A stretch of 64,000 nt of DNA from Streptomyces sp. NBC_00683. Its GTDB lineage: Bacteria > Actinomycetota > Actinomycetes > Streptomycetales > Streptomycetaceae. This document shows positions 62,748 through 64,000 of the stretch, in pieces. The position numbers were made by a program, and so were the translations under genes. Position 1 is the first letter of the stretch; each line of letters opens with the position of its first letter. Under the pieces are notes generated by a model. It searched no databases. It saw nothing but the letters and a program-made list of their open reading frames with translations, and was not told the origin of the DNA. Where the stretch lies: contig NZ_CP109013.1 of NCBI RefSeq assembly GCF_036226745.1, positions 3,720,001 to 3,784,000 on the forward strand, in the 5' to 3' direction.

Positions 62748-63979
62748 CCCAGTGCCCCGTGTCCCACGGTTCCGTCCCGCTGTCCGGAGAGCGGTTCCAG
62801 ACCGATCCCGTGCGGCTGTACCGGGACATGCGGCGCGACCACGGCGCCGTGGCTCCGGTCGTGCTCGACGGCGACGTCCCCGCCTGGCTGATCCTCGGCT
62901 ACCGCGAGCTGCACCAGGTCACCAACGACCCGGTGCTCTTCAGCCGGGACTCCGACCTGTGGAACCAGTGGGACAACATCCCCGACACCTGGCCCCTGCT
63001 CCCGATGATCGGCCGCAAGCAGCCCTCGATCCTCTACACGGTCGGCGAACGGCACAGCGTCCGCGCCGCGATGATCAGCAACGCGCTGGAGGGCGTCGAC
63101 CCGTTCGAGCTGAAGCGGTACGCGGAGGAGTTCGCGGACGGCCTCATCGACCGGTTCTGCTCCACCGGCCGGACCGACATCATCGCCGAGTACGCCATGC
63201 TGCTGCCCGCCCTGATCCTCGCGAAGCTCTACGGGTTCGGCAACGAGGTCGGCTTCGCCCTCGTCGGCGCGCTCAACGACATGATCGACGGCCGTGAGCG
63301 GGCCCTCGCCGGACAGCAGCTCCTCGGCGGGTCCATGTTCCAGCTCCTGGCCGACAAGCACGCCGAGCCGGGCGACGACGTCGCGACCAGGATGCTGAAC
63401 GACCCCGGCGGCTTCACCGACGAGGAGGTCGCCCAGGACCTCATGGTCATGATGGCGGCGGGCCACCAGGCGACCGCCGACTGGATGGGCAACTCGCTGC
63501 GGCTGATGCTGACCGACGACCGCTTCGCCGCTTCGCTGTCCGGCGGCCGGCACAGCGTCGCCGAGGCCATGAACGAGGTGCTCTGGGAGGACACCCCCAC
63601 CCAGAACGTGGCAGGCCGCTGGGCCTCCCGCGACACCCACCTCGGCGGACGTCACATCCGCTCCGGCGACCTGCTGATCCTCGGCATCGCCGCCGCGAAC
63701 GGCGACCCGCAGGTGCGCACCGACGGCTCCACGCTCACCGGCGGCAACAACGCCTTCCTCTCCTTCGGGCACGGGGAGCACCGCTGCCCCTTCCCCGCGC
63801 AGGAGACGGCCGAGGTCATCGCCCGTACGGGGATCGAGGTGCTCCTGGACCGGCTTCCGGACGTGGACCTCGCCGTCCCCGCGGACCAGCTCACCCGGCG
63901 CCCGTCCCCGTGGCTGCGTGGGCTGACGGACCTGCCGGTGCAGTTCACGCCCACTCCCGCCCTTGGAGGCCAGAAATGA
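62744..63979 (+). CDS. Cytochrome P450, CYP157-type, without ExxR
   Basis: 411 residues from the GTG at 62744, overlapping the cvnD stop. The heme-thiolate loop FGHGEHRC (C348) is intact. The K-helix ExxR position reads E278-V-L-W281, so the normally invariant arginine is absent, as described for the CYP157 family. The I-helix motif reads A239-G-H-Q242-A243-T, so the usual acid-alcohol pair is Q-A. CYP157 genes in Streptomyces commonly sit in conservons beside a CYP154. Substrate unknown; catalysis may need a partner. Confidence 0.9.
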   Translation: MTQCPVSHGSVPLSGERFQTDPVRLYRDMRRDHGAVAPVVLDGDVPAWLILGYRELHQVTNDPVLFSRDSDLWNQWDNIPDTWPLLPMIGRKQPSILYTVGERHSVRAAMISNALEGVDPFELKRYAEEFADGLIDRFCSTGRTDIIAEYAMLLPALILAKLYGFGNEVGFALVGALNDMIDGRERALAGQQLLGGSMFQLLADKHAEPGDDVATRMLNDPGGFTDEEVAQDLMVMMAAGHQATADWMGNSLRLMLTDDRFAASLSGGRHSVAEAMNEVLWEDTPTQNVAGRWASRDTHLGGRHIRSGDLLILGIAAANGDPQVRTDGSTLTGGNNAFLSFGHGEHRCPFPAQETAEVIARTGIEVLLDRLPDVDLAVPADQLTRRPSPWLRGLTDLPVQFTPTPALGGQK

Positions 63980-64000
63980 CCCGGATCGTCCTCGATCCCT
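63976..64000 (+). CDS. Second P450 of the conservon (CYP154-like), first codons only
   Basis: ATG at 63976 overlaps the CYP157 stop (ATGA) and the frame runs MTRIVLDP off the window end. The residues match the short N terminus of CYP154-type P450s, and the CYP157-CYP154 pairing is typical, so the identification is contextual. The rest of the gene is outside the window. Confidence 0.6.

Overview
The window reads as chromosomal DNA of a Streptomyces (or very close relative). It has very high G+C with strong third-position G/C bias, GTG and TTG starts, ATGA/GTGA stop-start overlaps, and signature families: AfsK/AfsR/AfsS, a conservon (cvn) with a P450, futalosine-pathway menaquinone genes, an NsdA-type regulator, a DesR/IdeR-type iron regulator and actinobacterial LCP and DUF3152 proteins. 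From memory, gene order from about 6 kb to 55 kb largely follows the S. coelicolor SCO44xx-SCO43xx core region, read backwards. I see no rRNA, tRNA, CRISPR array, transposase, integrase or attachment site.

Layout. 0-5.4 kb: end of a DUF3152 metzincin-like protein, then leftward mqnA, a membrane Ser/Thr kinase, mqnC and a small amidohydrolase-like protein (futalosine route to menaquinone). 5.5-5.9 kb: a cold-shock gene with a structured leader. 6.2-13.5 kb: the pleiotropic secondary-metabolism switch, with AfsK (kinase), AfsR (SARP-NB-ARC-TPR activator) and AfsS (repeat peptide), plus two small envelope proteins. 13.7-21 kb: VOC protein, TetR regulator, PNPOx-type oxidase, flavin monooxygenase, MFS transporter, DUF2809 protein, GlxA-type AraC regulator and a serine-kinase-type ATPase. 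21.6-24.8 kb: EF-hand protein, STAS anti-anti-sigma, and an ECF sigma translationally coupled to a zinc anti-sigma/MDMPI fusion. 24.8-38.8 kb: purU, a small conserved protein, a solute-binding lipoprotein, a proline/glutamine-rich membrane protein, an NsdA-type regulator, a primase-like protein, an ABC transporter, an alpha/beta hydrolase, DesR, a SIS isomerase and a PAS-PAS-GAF sensor.

38.9-41.2 kb: an intergenic transcription unit encoding only a 12-codon ORF behind a perfect Shine-Dalgarno and ending in a three-way-junction terminator; then pdxH and a citrate synthase. 41.7-52.0 kb: a tightly overlapping leftward acyl-CoA catabolic operon resembling acyclic-terpene utilization (MDMPI-like protein, AtuA-like protein, biotin-dependent carboxylase alpha and beta, acyl-CoA dehydrogenase, acyl-CoA ligase, enoyl-CoA hydratase), closed by a TetR regulator and headed by a perfect 14-bp palindrome. 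52-57.4 kb: cupin, secreted protein, VapBC toxin-antitoxin, EamA exporter with a divergent LysR regulator, serine hydrolase. 57.5-59.4 kb: LCP cell-wall ligase. 59.7-64 kb: conservon cvnABCD with a CYP157-type P450 that lacks the ExxR motif and the start of a second, CYP154-like P450.

The most interesting unexplained signals are the small mRNA/sRNA at about 38.95-39.18 kb, the terminator-like hairpin in the csp leader, the DnaA-box-like cluster at 14.63-14.67 kb, operator-like inverted repeats upstream of the NsdA-type gene and the catabolic operon, and a 638-bp gene-free gap at 35.1-35.7 kb holding a strong hairpin and a hexameric repeat. All statements come from reading the sequence and family knowledge; no database search was run.
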